Of a stretch of 56,014 bases of DNA, positions 43,877-52,954 are shown one piece after another (position 1 is the first letter of the stretch; the number at the start of each line of letters is the position of its first letter). A program made the translations under genes and the position numbers. This stretch comes from Sphingobacteriales bacterium 16-39-50. GTDB lineage: Bacteria > Bacteroidota > Bacteroidia > Sphingobacteriales > Sphingobacteriaceae. The notes beneath the pieces were generated by a model, which was not told the origin of the DNA, ran no database searches, and saw only the letters and a list, made by a program, of their open reading frames with translations. Location of the stretch: positions 1-56,014 of the forward strand of contig NCHA01000018.1 of assembly GCA_002257025.1 (NCBI GenBank), given 5' to 3'.

Positions 43877-44551
43877 ATGAATACAAGTATAGATCGGGCA
43901 ATGAATGCGGCTTTGGCGCAGTTTGCTTCAGTAAATAAACAGGATTTTAAGCCATTTTCAAAGGCTTTGACAGGTGTTTTTAATCTGGATATGCCTTACC
44001 TAGAAAAAGTTGATGCATTGGATAGTGTTTTTGATGATCAACCCGTTTTTGAACCATTGCGTGAACTGTTCTTTGATTTGTTACTGATCAACTTTCTAAA
44101 CGAAGATGTTCGTAAACTGGAGGAGGACTATCTCGATTCACCTGAGTGGGAGAAAATTGAAGAAAGTACAATTGATCGTGGGACAGAGCTTTTGAACCTC
44201 TTGCTTTATTTACAGGAATGTCAGGATGAAGCCATTGAGCCTGAACTGAGTGATTTTCTTCGTGAGTTCCTGCTTGTAGACGAGGATGAGTTTCAGGATG
44301 AACATCGTATTTATGAAGAAGTTATCGCAAACCAGATTCTGGTAGAAAGCGATCTGAAGGAACTGGCACGTGTAACGGCCGAAATACCTGATGATTCGGA
44401 GCTAAAAGAATTGTTTTACCCGATGATTGGCTTTTTCAGGGATACAGATCCTTCAGAAAATGATTTCAATGATTTTGTAAGCCACAGTACCAATCCGGAT
44501 TTTGATTCTGCTGTATATTCTCTTTTAATTTCCTATAACTCTCAAAACTAA
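43877..44551 (+). CDS. acidic helical hypothetical protein
   Basis: I do not recognise this 224-residue protein. It is strongly acidic (runs such as LNEDVRKLEEDYLDSPEWEKIEES and LLVDEDEFQDEHR) and looks all-helical, with no signal, membrane segment or cysteine pair except one Cys. It lies nine bases after the dihydroorotase-like gene and 16 before the DUF4199 gene, so it belongs to the same operon. It may be a binding partner of a neighbour; no function assigned. Confidence 0.8.
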   Translation: MNTSIDRAMNAALAQFASVNKQDFKPFSKALTGVFNLDMPYLEKVDALDSVFDDQPVFEPLRELFFDLLLINFLNEDVRKLEEDYLDSPEWEKIEESTIDRGTELLNLLLYLQECQDEAIEPELSDFLREFLLVDEDEFQDEHRIYEEVIANQILVESDLKELARVTAEIPDDSELKELFYPMIGFFRDTDPSENDFNDFVSHSTNPDFDSAVYSLLISYNSQN

Positions 44552-44567
44552 ACCAAACTAGAAAAAA

Positions 44568-45143
44568 ATGGAATTGTCATTAGAAAACTTAAACAAAGCC
44601 GCTAGCACTAATGGGGTGATTATCGGCATTTTGTCTACAGTGATCGGAGTGGTCACTTATTATGTATTCCCCTCGCTGCTTGGCTCTATGTCATTCGGGA
44701 TCGGTACACTGGTTGTCTCCTTGCTGATTTATGTGTTTTTTACCCTTGACCTGAAAAAGAAGATCGGCGGATTCTGGACTTTTAAAGAAGCTTTAAAGGG
44801 AATTTTTCTGATGTCCTTTATTGCAGGATTGGTCTATTCATTAGCCAATGTTGTTTTTTATAAATTCATAGAGCCGGGGGCATTTGAAAAGATTGCAGGA
44901 TTTATGGAATCAGGAATGTCCCAGACCTTCGAAAATATGGGAATGGAGCAGGAGAAGATTGATGAGGCAGTGGCTAAGCAGATCGAAGGAATTAAGGCAC
45001 AGTATGATCCAACATTTGCGCAGTTTTTCAAGAATCTCGGTATTGCGGTGATCATCCAGTTCGTAATGTCACTTATTTTTGCGGCGATATTCAAGAAAGA
45101 GGCTCCGGTATTCGCTTCAGCCGGAGAAGATGAAGAGGAATAG
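44568..45143 (+). CDS. DUF4199 membrane protein
   Basis: A 191-residue protein with four predicted membrane helices (about 17-38, 42-60, 78-100, 150-170) and an amphipathic loop between the third and fourth rich in Met, Glu and Gly (GFMESGMSQTFENMGMEQEKIDEAV), ending in an acidic tail GEDEEE. This matches the DUF4199 family, widespread in Bacteroidota and of unknown function. It ends an operon with a good terminator. Confidence 0.85.
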   Translation: MELSLENLNKAASTNGVIIGILSTVIGVVTYYVFPSLLGSMSFGIGTLVVSLLIYVFFTLDLKKKIGGFWTFKEALKGIFLMSFIAGLVYSLANVVFYKFIEPGAFEKIAGFMESGMSQTFENMGMEQEKIDEAVAKQIEGIKAQYDPTFAQFFKNLGIAVIIQFVMSLIFAAIFKKEAPVFASAGEDEEE

Positions 45144-45160
45144 TCTTTTAAAATAATCTG

Positions 45161-45206
45161 ACGTGCAGGTTTTATCAATATTATTGATGAAATTTGCACG
45201 TTTTTA
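45161..45206 (+). terminator. rho-independent terminator after DUF4199
   Basis: ACGTGCA (45161-45167) pairs with TGCACGT (45195-45201), with further pairing of TTTTATCAATA and TGATGAAA inside, followed by TTTTT. Confidence 0.8.
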
Positions 45207-45229
45207 ATTGTTAAATAATCGGAATTCTA

Positions 45230-45274
45230 TTATCTCAGATCTCATATCTCACATCTCAAATCTCACATCTAAAA
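45230..45274. repeat. ATCTCA word repeat before a glycosyltransferase
   Basis: About six tandem variants of the word ATCTCA(A/C/T) fill the 45 bases directly upstream of the next ATG, leaving no room for an ordinary ribosome binding site. The promoter must lie within or before the repeat. Confidence 0.7.
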
Positions 45275-46228
45275 ATGGATATATCTGTAGTTGTTCCTTT
45301 ATTCAATGAGGCAGAATCTCTGCCAGAACTCCTCAGCTGGATCAACAGGGTGATGACAAAGCATGGATTTAGTCATGAAGTGATATTGGTAGATGATGGA
45401 AGCAACGACGGATCATGGGAGGTCATTGAGGAATTGAAACATGAATTTCCGGCCATAGTAGGGATCAAGTTTCGCCGTAATTATGGCAAATCAGCAGCCC
45501 TGAATGTAGGTTTTGAAGCATGCCAGGGTAATGTGGTCATTACAATGGATGCTGATCTCCAGGATAGTCCGGATGAAATCCCCGAACTTTACAGAAGAAT
45601 TGTTGAGGAGAAGTTTGATCTTGTTTCAGGCTGGAAACAAAAACGTCATGACCCGCTTTCAAAAACTATTCCCACAAAATTGTTTAATCTGGTAACCCGC
45701 CGCATGTCGGGCATACATAATCTTCATGACTTTAATTGCGGTTTGAAAGCCTATCGTAAAGAGGTCGTAAAAAGTATTGAAGTTTACGGTGAAATGCACC
45801 GTTATATTCCGGTCATTGCCAAATGGGCCGGTTTTAAGAAAATAGGCGAACAAATAGTAGAGCACCGTGCACGTAAATACGGCTACACTAAATTTGGTTT
45901 CAGCCGCTTCATTAATGGGTTTCTGGATCTCTTATCCATATTTTTTGTCGGGAAGTTCGCCAAAAGGCCTATGCACTTCTTTGGTACTATGGGAGCATTG
46001 AGTTTTCTGGCCGGTACCATAATTGCCTTATGGATCATCATTGAGAAGCTGTATCATATCAGCATGCATATCAAATACTCCCGTGAAATTGTTGACCAGC
46101 CTCTTTTTTATATCGCTTTGGTAGCTATAGTTGTCGGTTTTCAGCTGTTTCTCACAGGTTTTATAGCAGAGCTTGTCTCAAGAAATTCTCCTGAGCGTAA
46201 CAGCTATCAGATTGAGAAGACTGTTTGA
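45275..46228 (+). CDS. glycosyltransferase family 2, polyprenyl-phosphate type
   Basis: A 317-residue GT2 enzyme: VVVPLFNEAESLPEL, VDDGSNDGSWEV, DADLQDSPDEI (metal-binding DxD equivalent) and a C-terminal pair of membrane helices (about 233-255 and 270-300). This is the DPM1/ArnC/GtrB-like layout that transfers a sugar from a nucleotide donor to a polyprenyl phosphate at the inner membrane. Acceptor and sugar cannot be told. Confidence 0.88.
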   Translation: MDISVVVPLFNEAESLPELLSWINRVMTKHGFSHEVILVDDGSNDGSWEVIEELKHEFPAIVGIKFRRNYGKSAALNVGFEACQGNVVITMDADLQDSPDEIPELYRRIVEEKFDLVSGWKQKRHDPLSKTIPTKLFNLVTRRMSGIHNLHDFNCGLKAYRKEVVKSIEVYGEMHRYIPVIAKWAGFKKIGEQIVEHRARKYGYTKFGFSRFINGFLDLLSIFFVGKFAKRPMHFFGTMGALSFLAGTIIALWIIIEKLYHISMHIKYSREIVDQPLFYIALVAIVVGFQLFLTGFIAELVSRNSPERNSYQIEKTV

Positions 46229-46255
46229 TTTTTTATCCCCTAGACTCAGATCAAG

Positions 46256-47224
46256 ATGTTTTTTTCAATCATCATTCCACTTTATAACCGGCCTCAGGAG
46301 ATTGATGAATTGCTGCATACTTTAACAAAGCAAAGCTACCTTCAATTTGAGGTTCTGATCATTGAAGACGGATCGAAAGTTGATGCAAAGGAAATAGTTG
46401 ATTCATACAAGGATCGACTTGACGTCAGCTATTATTACAAAGAGAATGCCGGTCAGGGTTTTGCCCGTAATTATGGCTTTGAACGTGCAAAGGGGGATTA
46501 TTTTATCGTTTTCGACTCAGATTGTCTCATACCTGCAAATTACCTTGAAACGGTTAAAAATTACCTGCTGGAGCATCAGCTGGATGCTTATGGCGGTCCG
46601 GATGGTGCTCACCCATCATTTAGCCCCGTTCAAAAGGCCATCAGTTATTCTATGACTTCACCTTTCACTACAGGTGGTATCAGAGGTAATAAAAAGCATA
46701 TCGGGACTTTTCATCCGAGAAGTTTCAATATGGGGATCTCTCGTGAGGTATGGGAAAAGACAGGAGGGTTTATTCTGACCCGTTTAGGTGAAGATATTGA
46801 GTTCAGTATTCGTATTCATTCTTTGGGCTTTAAAATTGGTCTGATTCCTGATGCGGTGGTTTATCATAAACGGAGAACTGATCTTTTTCAATTTTATAAG
46901 CAATTGCATTTCTTTGGCAGGGCCAGGATTAACATTTATAAGCATTTTCCTTCCGAATTGAAGCTGGTCCATTTTTTCCCGGCTTTTTTTACTATATTTT
47001 TGTTGCTGAGTTTATTTTTAAATCTGTTTGGCAGCACATTAGCTGAATTATGTAATACCTTGCTGGCTGTTTACATTTTGTTGATATTTTTCCATTCCTG
47101 GAAGGTAAACAAATCATCAAAAGTTGCATTTTTGAGTATTGCTGCTGCATTTGTACAGTTAACAGCCTATGGGCTCGGGTTTATGCAGGATTTTTGGAAG
47201 AGAATTATTTTAAGAAAACAATAA
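46256..47224 (+). CDS. glycosyltransferase family 2, membrane-anchored
   Basis: A 322-residue GT2 protein with SIIIPLYNRPQEIDELL, IEDGSKVDAKE, FDSDCLIP (DxD) and GGPDGAHPSF, followed by membrane helices at about 230-275 and 285-310. The acceptor-binding middle has GEDIEFSIRIHSLG. It is 27 bases after the previous GT2 gene and probably acts in the same glycoconjugate pathway. Confidence 0.86.
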   Translation: MFFSIIIPLYNRPQEIDELLHTLTKQSYLQFEVLIIEDGSKVDAKEIVDSYKDRLDVSYYYKENAGQGFARNYGFERAKGDYFIVFDSDCLIPANYLETVKNYLLEHQLDAYGGPDGAHPSFSPVQKAISYSMTSPFTTGGIRGNKKHIGTFHPRSFNMGISREVWEKTGGFILTRLGEDIEFSIRIHSLGFKIGLIPDAVVYHKRRTDLFQFYKQLHFFGRARINIYKHFPSELKLVHFFPAFFTIFLLLSLFLNLFGSTLAELCNTLLAVYILLIFFHSWKVNKSSKVAFLSIAAAFVQLTAYGLGFMQDFWKRIILRKQ

Positions 47225-47227
47225 TAT

Positions 47228-47986
47228 ATGGACAAATCATTGTCAGTGAATGAGATATTGGCAGATGCCTGGCAACTGGCCAAAAGAAATATCTGGGTTT
47301 TGCTGGGCTTCACTGCTGTACAGTTTGCTTTTATTCTGATCATTACTACTATACTTACAAGTGTGTTTGGAGGTGCCAGCGGGGCAGGTGTATTGATTCA
47401 GAATATTATTCTAAGCCTGTTCGATGCTTTTTTTACTGTCGCTTTTTATCAGGTATTCTTTAAACTGATTGATGAAGATACTGATCCTGAATTCCCTGAT
47501 TTTGTTCCCAATCTGGTAAAAGCTGTAAATTTTCTGATAGTCAAACTTATAATCGGTTTGGTTCTGGTATTCATCATCGCCATAATCAGTTCGGTTTACT
47601 TCTACAATAAGCAGGATATCGATACCAGTAACCCATTTAGCTGGGATCTGCTGCCTGTTTTTGCACTTATAGCTATTCCGCTTGTTTTTCTTACAATCAG
47701 ACTATGTTTCGTAGTATGCTTTATCGTTGACCAGGAATCGGGTGCTTCAGAGTCAATCAGCCAGAGCTGGGCAATTACCAAAGGGCATTTTTGGTTTATT
47801 GCGCTTCTTTTCCTGGTGATGCTTGGTTTAAATATCCTTGGAGCAATGGCCTTGTTTATAGGATTGTTATTTACAGTCCCTTTTTCCAGTTTAATCCTGA
47901 TCATTGCCTATCGTCATTTGGTAAATATGTATACCGAGGAAGAAGAGATTCTGCTGGATGATGAGGAGGATGAGCATGGGAATTAA
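47228..47986 (+). CDS. polytopic membrane protein, unknown
   Basis: A 252-residue protein with about six membrane helices and an acidic C-terminus (EEEEILLDDEEDEHGN). The N-terminal LSVNEILADAWQLAKRNIWVLLGFTAVQF and the later SISQSWAITKGHFW resemble DUF975/YciC-like membrane proteins, but I cannot name a family with certainty. It follows the glycosyltransferase by three bases and overlaps the GH3-like gene by 11. Confidence 0.78.
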   Translation: MDKSLSVNEILADAWQLAKRNIWVLLGFTAVQFAFILIITTILTSVFGGASGAGVLIQNIILSLFDAFFTVAFYQVFFKLIDEDTDPEFPDFVPNLVKAVNFLIVKLIIGLVLVFIIAIISSVYFYNKQDIDTSNPFSWDLLPVFALIAIPLVFLTIRLCFVVCFIVDQESGASESISQSWAITKGHFWFIALLFLVMLGLNILGAMALFIGLLFTVPFSSLILIIAYRHLVNMYTEEEEILLDDEEDEHGN

Positions 47987-49478
47987 ATCCTGGTTTGCAA
48001 AGCCTCTGGCAGCATTTGCCGTAAGGCAGATCAATAAATGGAAGAATAATCCCATTGCAGCACAGGAGCGTACCTTTGAGCGTCTCATCAGACAAGCCAG
48101 TGGCACTGCCTTTGGCAAAGACCATAATTTTGCTTCAATTAAAACATACGATGATTTTAAGAAGCGTGTTCCCATTGCTGATTACGAGGATCTGAAGACC
48201 TATATTGACCGGGTTGTTCGGGGCGAGTCGGATGTGATGTGGCCGGGGAAGCCAATTTACCTTGCTAAAACATCGGGTACAACTTCGGGTGTTAAGTATA
48301 TCCCAATCTCTAAAGAATCTATGCCCGAGCACCTGAACGGGGCCCGCAACGCATTATTCTCTTATATCCATGAAACCGGAAAGTCTGAGTTTATCGATGG
48401 AAAAATCATTTTTTTGCAGGGAAGTCCGGTTCTTGAGCGTAAGAATGGTATCAATTTCGGACGCTTATCGGGCATTGTGGCCAACCATGTTCCTGCCTAC
48501 CTCCAAAGGAACCGATTACCATCATATAAAACCAATTGTATTGAGGATTGGGAAGAAAAGGTTGATGCAATAGTAGATGAAACCCTATCGGAGGATATGC
48601 GCCTGATCTCCGGAATCCCACCCTGGGTTCAAATGTATTTCGACCGGCTCAGAGCCCGTACAGAGGGAAGGAAAATAGGTGAAATTTTTAAGAATTTCTC
48701 GCTGTTTGTTTACGGAGGAGTGAATTTTGAACCTTACCGTGCCCGCCTGGAAGAAAGTATAGGGCGGAGGGTAGATTCAATTGAAACCTACCCTGCATCA
48801 GAGGGCTTCATTGCATTTCAGGATTCACAACAGGAAAAAGGCTTACTTTTATTAGTAGACTCGGGTATTTTCTATGAATTCATCCCATCTGATGAATACT
48901 ATAATGAAAACCCAGGCCGGATATCCCTTGAGGATGTGGAACTGGATAAAAATTATGCGATTATTTTAAATACCAATGCCGGACTCTGGGGCTATAGTAT
49001 TGGAGATACCGTTAAGTTCGTTTCCAAAAATCCATATCGCATTCTTGTTAGTGGTAGAATCAAGCATTTTATTTCAGCTTTTGGCGAGCACGTCATTTGC
49101 GAAGAGGTAGAACATGCAATTTTATCGGTAGCAGGCCAGGAAGGGGTTGAAATCACTGAATTTACAGTCGCACCCCAGGTAAGTCCTGAAGATGGTTCTT
49201 TACCATATCATGAATGGTATGTTGAGTTTGCAAAGGCTCCTGAAGATATGGAAAGTTTCAGTCTCAAAGTAGACCTCGCCTTACAGAAGAAAAATACATA
49301 TTATTTTGACCTGGTTGAAGGAAATGTATTGCGCCCCCTGCTTATGCATAAGCTTGAAAAGGACGCATTTCGAAACTATATGAAATCGAAGGGTAAGCTT
49401 GGCGGGCAGAATAAAGTGCCTCGTTTGTCAAATGACAGGCATATTGCTGAAGAATTAAATGAATGGATCAGCAGATAG
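47976..49478 (+). CDS. GH3-like acyl-adenylating enzyme
   Basis: A 500-residue protein of the GH3 auxin-responsive family of adenylate-forming enzymes. ATP/adenylate motifs: KTSGTTSGVKYIPIS (P-loop, near residue 105), VYGGVNFEPYR, YPASEGF and GYSIGDTVKFV. In plants these join amino acids to hormones; bacterial substrates are unknown. The ATG at 47976, preceded by AGGAGGATGAG, is chosen over ATGs at 47958 and 47961; it overlaps the preceding gene by 11 bases. Confidence 0.88.
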   Translation: MGIKSWFAKPLAAFAVRQINKWKNNPIAAQERTFERLIRQASGTAFGKDHNFASIKTYDDFKKRVPIADYEDLKTYIDRVVRGESDVMWPGKPIYLAKTSGTTSGVKYIPISKESMPEHLNGARNALFSYIHETGKSEFIDGKIIFLQGSPVLERKNGINFGRLSGIVANHVPAYLQRNRLPSYKTNCIEDWEEKVDAIVDETLSEDMRLISGIPPWVQMYFDRLRARTEGRKIGEIFKNFSLFVYGGVNFEPYRARLEESIGRRVDSIETYPASEGFIAFQDSQQEKGLLLLVDSGIFYEFIPSDEYYNENPGRISLEDVELDKNYAIILNTNAGLWGYSIGDTVKFVSKNPYRILVSGRIKHFISAFGEHVICEEVEHAILSVAGQEGVEITEFTVAPQVSPEDGSLPYHEWYVEFAKAPEDMESFSLKVDLALQKKNTYYFDLVEGNVLRPLLMHKLEKDAFRNYMKSKGKLGGQNKVPRLSNDRHIAEELNEWISR

Positions 49479-49549
49479 CTCAGGAATCTCAAAAAAATTA
49501 ATAAGTTTAGGCAATTTCAGTTTTGAATTAATAAATCGGGTTCGGTTTG

Positions 49550-50740
49550 ATGGGAAAAAGTTTTAATAGTGAGTTTGCTTTAAAGAATATAGCTATTCTG
49601 GGTTCAACAGGTAGTATTGGTACTCAGGCTCTTGAAGTTATCCGGCAAAATCCGGATCGATTCCATGCCTTTGTATTGACGGCAAACAGTAATGCCGGAC
49701 TTTTAATAAAACAGGCTCTGGAATTCAATCCGGAATTTGTTGTTATTGCTGAACAATCAAAACTTGATGAAGTAAAGAGTGCATTAAGTCATACTGAAAC
49801 TAGGGTATTATGTGGGCAGGATGAGCTTTGCGCGACTCTGGAACGGCCTGAAATTTCCCTGGTACTCACTGCTATGGTTGGATTTGCAGGCCTGATCCCA
49901 ACCCTTGCTGCAATCAGAGCAGGAAAGGACATAGCCCTTGCGAATAAGGAAACGCTAGTTGTTGCAGGAGATATGGTTACCAGTCTGGCAAAAGAACATG
50001 GGGTGAAAATATTGCCGGTCGACTCTGAGCATTCGGCTATTTTTCAATGTCTGGCAGGAGAAGAACAAAATCCGATTGAAAAAATTTACCTGACAGCCTC
50101 CGGTGGTCCATTCAGAGGGAAGGACAGGGATTTTCTTGCCACAATCACTCGTAAGGAGGCCTTAAAGCATCCCAACTGGGTAATGGGAGAGAAGATCACA
50201 ATTGATTCGGCAAGTTTAATGAATAAAGGTCTGGAAGTGATTGAAGCAAAATGGCTTTTTGATCTGGATGTTTCTCAGATAGACGTCATTGTTCATCCGC
50301 AGTCAATAGTTCATTCTCTGGTTCAGTTCAGGGATGGCTCGATGAAAGCCCAAATGGGTTTGCCCGATATGAAATTACCTATTCAATACGCAATGGCCTA
50401 TCCCGAAAGGATAGAAAATACATTCCCGAGATTCAATTTTACTGATTTTCCAAATTTAAGCTTCGAACAGGCTGACAAAACGACGTTCAGGAACCTGGCA
50501 CTTGCTTTTGATGCCTTAAATGCGGGCGGGAACATGCCATGTGTGATCAATGCAGCCAATGAAGTAGTTGTGGCAGAATTTTTGAAAGATAGAATTGGAT
50601 TTTTGAAGATGAGCGATATCATCGAACAATGTATGTCCGAAATTACGTTTATACCAGATCCCTCACTCGATGATTATTTAGAATCAGACAGGATTACACG
50701 GATTTTGGCTCAGGAATTAGTAACAAATAGTAAATTATAG
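49550..50740 (+). CDS. dxr: 1-deoxy-D-xylulose 5-phosphate reductoisomerase
   Basis: A 396-residue Dxr (IspC) of the MEP isoprenoid pathway. NADPH-binding GSTGSIGTQAL (near 18), ALANKETLV, and the metal/substrate-binding PVDSEHSAIFQC, SGGPFRG and SASLMNKGLE are all present. The ATG at 49550 is preferred to a TTG three bases upstream. Confidence 0.96.
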   Translation: MGKSFNSEFALKNIAILGSTGSIGTQALEVIRQNPDRFHAFVLTANSNAGLLIKQALEFNPEFVVIAEQSKLDEVKSALSHTETRVLCGQDELCATLERPEISLVLTAMVGFAGLIPTLAAIRAGKDIALANKETLVVAGDMVTSLAKEHGVKILPVDSEHSAIFQCLAGEEQNPIEKIYLTASGGPFRGKDRDFLATITRKEALKHPNWVMGEKITIDSASLMNKGLEVIEAKWLFDLDVSQIDVIVHPQSIVHSLVQFRDGSMKAQMGLPDMKLPIQYAMAYPERIENTFPRFNFTDFPNLSFEQADKTTFRNLALAFDALNAGGNMPCVINAANEVVVAEFLKDRIGFLKMSDIIEQCMSEITFIPDPSLDDYLESDRITRILAQELVTNSKL

Positions 50741-50768
50741 AGTTTAAATATAAAATAAGAGAAAAGGC

Positions 50769-52097
50769 ATGGATGGATTAGTAATGACGGGTCAACTGTT
50801 ATTGGGATTATCAATTTTAATCATATTACACGAAGCAGGACACTTTTTTGCTGCAAGGGCATTCGGAATCAGGGTAGAGAAATTCTATCTGTTTTTTGAC
50901 GCATGGGGCTTTAAATTGTTCAGCTTTAACTATAAAGGGTGTGAATACGGTATTGGGTGGCTGCCATTAGGGGGCTATGTGAAGATTTCAGGAATGATCG
51001 ATGAATCGATGGATACCGATCAGCTTGCCGGTCCGCCGCAGCCCTGGGAGTTTCGTTCTAAACCGGCCTGGCAACGACTTATTGTCATGCTGGGTGGAGT
51101 TACCGTGAATATTGTACTGGGTATCTTTATTTTCTGGATGCTTACGCTGAAGAACGGCGAGACTTTTATTCCGAATGATAAACTACCTGATGGAATAGCA
51201 CCTGGAATTATAGGGCGGGAGATTGGCCTGCAGGCCGGTGACCGGATTACAGCAGTGAATGGTACTCCCGTAAAACGCTTTGAAGAATTAACCAGTTCAA
51301 AAGTTCTGTTAGGTGATACGGAACTAACCGTGCAGAGAAACAGTCAAACAATTCCTGTTCAGGTACCGGGAGATGTGCTGGAAATGGTTTCAGATCTGGG
51401 AATCGGGCAGTTTGTTGAGCCAAGGGTAAGGATGTCGGGCGTGGTACAGATCGCTCCGGGAGGAAATGCAGATAAAGCAGGCTTAAAGGTTGGTGACAGT
51501 ATTTTAGCAGTCAATGCCAAGCCGGTTACCTTCTATGATGAATTTAAATCAGAGGTTCAGTCCTCTAAAAATAAAACAGTCGCAATCTCTGTAATCCGGG
51601 ATAAGCAGGCTATCGAAATTCCGACTCAGGTTTCTGAAGATGGAACGATCGGTATTTATATTTCACAATATTTCAATATTCCACTGGAGAGTGTAGACTA
51701 TGGTTTACTGGCAGCATTGCCTGTAGGAGCTTCTAAAGCATGGGGTTCTTTCATGGATAATGCCAAGGGACTGGGTAAAGTGGCCTCCGGACAAGTGAAA
51801 GCGAACAAAGCCTTCACCGGGCCGATAGGTATCGCTACCATGTTTGGTGGAACTGTAGACTGGGTGAAATTCTGGAGCCTTGTAGGATTATTATCGATGG
51901 CATTGGCATTAATGAACTTATTGCCTATCCCTGCACTGGATGGTGGTCATGCAATTTTTCTGCTGATTGAAATGGTGAAGGGTAAACCACTAGGTGATAA
52001 ATTCATGGAGCGTGCTCAAATGGTGGGCTTCGTGATATTAATAACCTTGATGGTCTTTGTTTTTGGAAACGACATAGTAAAACACATAATTAATTGA
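50769..52097 (+). CDS. rseP: site-2 protease RseP
   Basis: A 442-residue intramembrane zinc metalloprotease. HEAGH at 21-25 in the first helix and the second metal motif LLPIPALDGGHA near residue 385. Two PDZ-like domains lie in the periplasm between (about 130-290). It cleaves anti-sigma factors or membrane signal remnants. Codirectional with dxr, the common pairing in bacteria. Confidence 0.95.
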   Translation: MDGLVMTGQLLLGLSILIILHEAGHFFAARAFGIRVEKFYLFFDAWGFKLFSFNYKGCEYGIGWLPLGGYVKISGMIDESMDTDQLAGPPQPWEFRSKPAWQRLIVMLGGVTVNIVLGIFIFWMLTLKNGETFIPNDKLPDGIAPGIIGREIGLQAGDRITAVNGTPVKRFEELTSSKVLLGDTELTVQRNSQTIPVQVPGDVLEMVSDLGIGQFVEPRVRMSGVVQIAPGGNADKAGLKVGDSILAVNAKPVTFYDEFKSEVQSSKNKTVAISVIRDKQAIEIPTQVSEDGTIGIYISQYFNIPLESVDYGLLAALPVGASKAWGSFMDNAKGLGKVASGQVKANKAFTGPIGIATMFGGTVDWVKFWSLVGLLSMALALMNLLPIPALDGGHAIFLLIEMVKGKPLGDKFMERAQMVGFVILITLMVFVFGNDIVKHIIN

Positions 52098-52426
52098 GAC
52101 CCGATAGCTATCGGGTTGAGAGTTGAGAGTGGAGAATTGAAATTGGGGTTTAACTATTACTATTTGTTTTAAATGTATATGGATGTCATCCCTGCCTGCC
52201 GGCAGGCAAGGCCGATGCAGGAGGGGACTTAGTAATTGTTAATGAAGAGTTTAATTTGGAGAGTTGATTATTGATAGTTAAGAACTGCACCCAATCCTAT
52301 AATCCATTAATCCTAAAATCCTAGAACCCATTAATCCTATTTTATAAAGATTTGACTACTTATATTATCGAGTTGAGCACTGCATCCAATCCTAAAATCC
52401 ATTAATCCTAAAATCCTATTCCTAAT
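52098..52426. repeat. repeat-filled gap between rseP and hscB
   Basis: ACCCGATAGCTATCGGGT (52099-52116) is a perfect palindrome one base after the rseP stop, then TTGAGAGTTGAGAG words. GGATGTCATCC (52181-52191) followed by a 21-base palindromic insert and CGATGCAGGAGGG matches the element at 3586-3615. From 52286 there are two copies of a unit with CAATCCTATAATCCATTAATCCTAAAATCCTA. No gene is seen; the hscB start follows directly. Confidence 0.75.
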
Positions 52427-52954
52427 TTGAATTATTTCGAACTATACAATCTCCCAATCAGTTTCCAAATTGACAACGCCTTAGTCAAGAAGAAATTCTA
52501 TGAGCTGAGTAAACGCTATCATCCCGACTTTTATGTGAATGAAAGTGATGAAAAGCAGGCTGAGATTCTGGAGCTGTCTACGCTGAATAATAAGGCTTAT
52601 CAGGTTTTGTCTGATCCTCTGAAGCGTATTGAGTATGTTCTTTCATTGAACAATATGCTTGCTGATGGTGATAAATATGTTTTGCCTCAGGACTTCTTAA
52701 TGGATATGATGGATGTAAATGAGGCTCTGATGGAAATGGAATTCGATCATGATGAGCTGAAACTGGCAGAGCTGAGCGGGCAGATTGATGCAAAGGAAAT
52801 GGCATTGTTTGATGAGCTGAAATCATCTACGGATGAGTTTGATGCTAAAGCAGGTGCGGATGCTGAAAGTATCCTGCTGAGGATCAAGGATATCTGGTAT
52901 CGGCAGAAATACCTGATGCGAATCAGGGAAAGTCTGAACAAATTCAGGGTGTGA
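52427..52954 (+). CDS. hscB: Fe-S assembly co-chaperone HscB
   Basis: A 175-residue J-domain protein starting MNYFELYNLP at a TTG; no upstream ATG is available. The J-domain HPD is in KRYHPDFYVN (residues 31-33), and the C-terminal helical domain (about 85-175) would bind IscU. It delivers IscU to HscA. The isc ferredoxin and iscX lie about 43 kb away in this window. Confidence 0.9.
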   Translation: MNYFELYNLPISFQIDNALVKKKFYELSKRYHPDFYVNESDEKQAEILELSTLNNKAYQVLSDPLKRIEYVLSLNNMLADGDKYVLPQDFLMDMMDVNEALMEMEFDHDELKLAELSGQIDAKEMALFDELKSSTDEFDAKAGADAESILLRIKDIWYRQKYLMRIRESLNKFRV

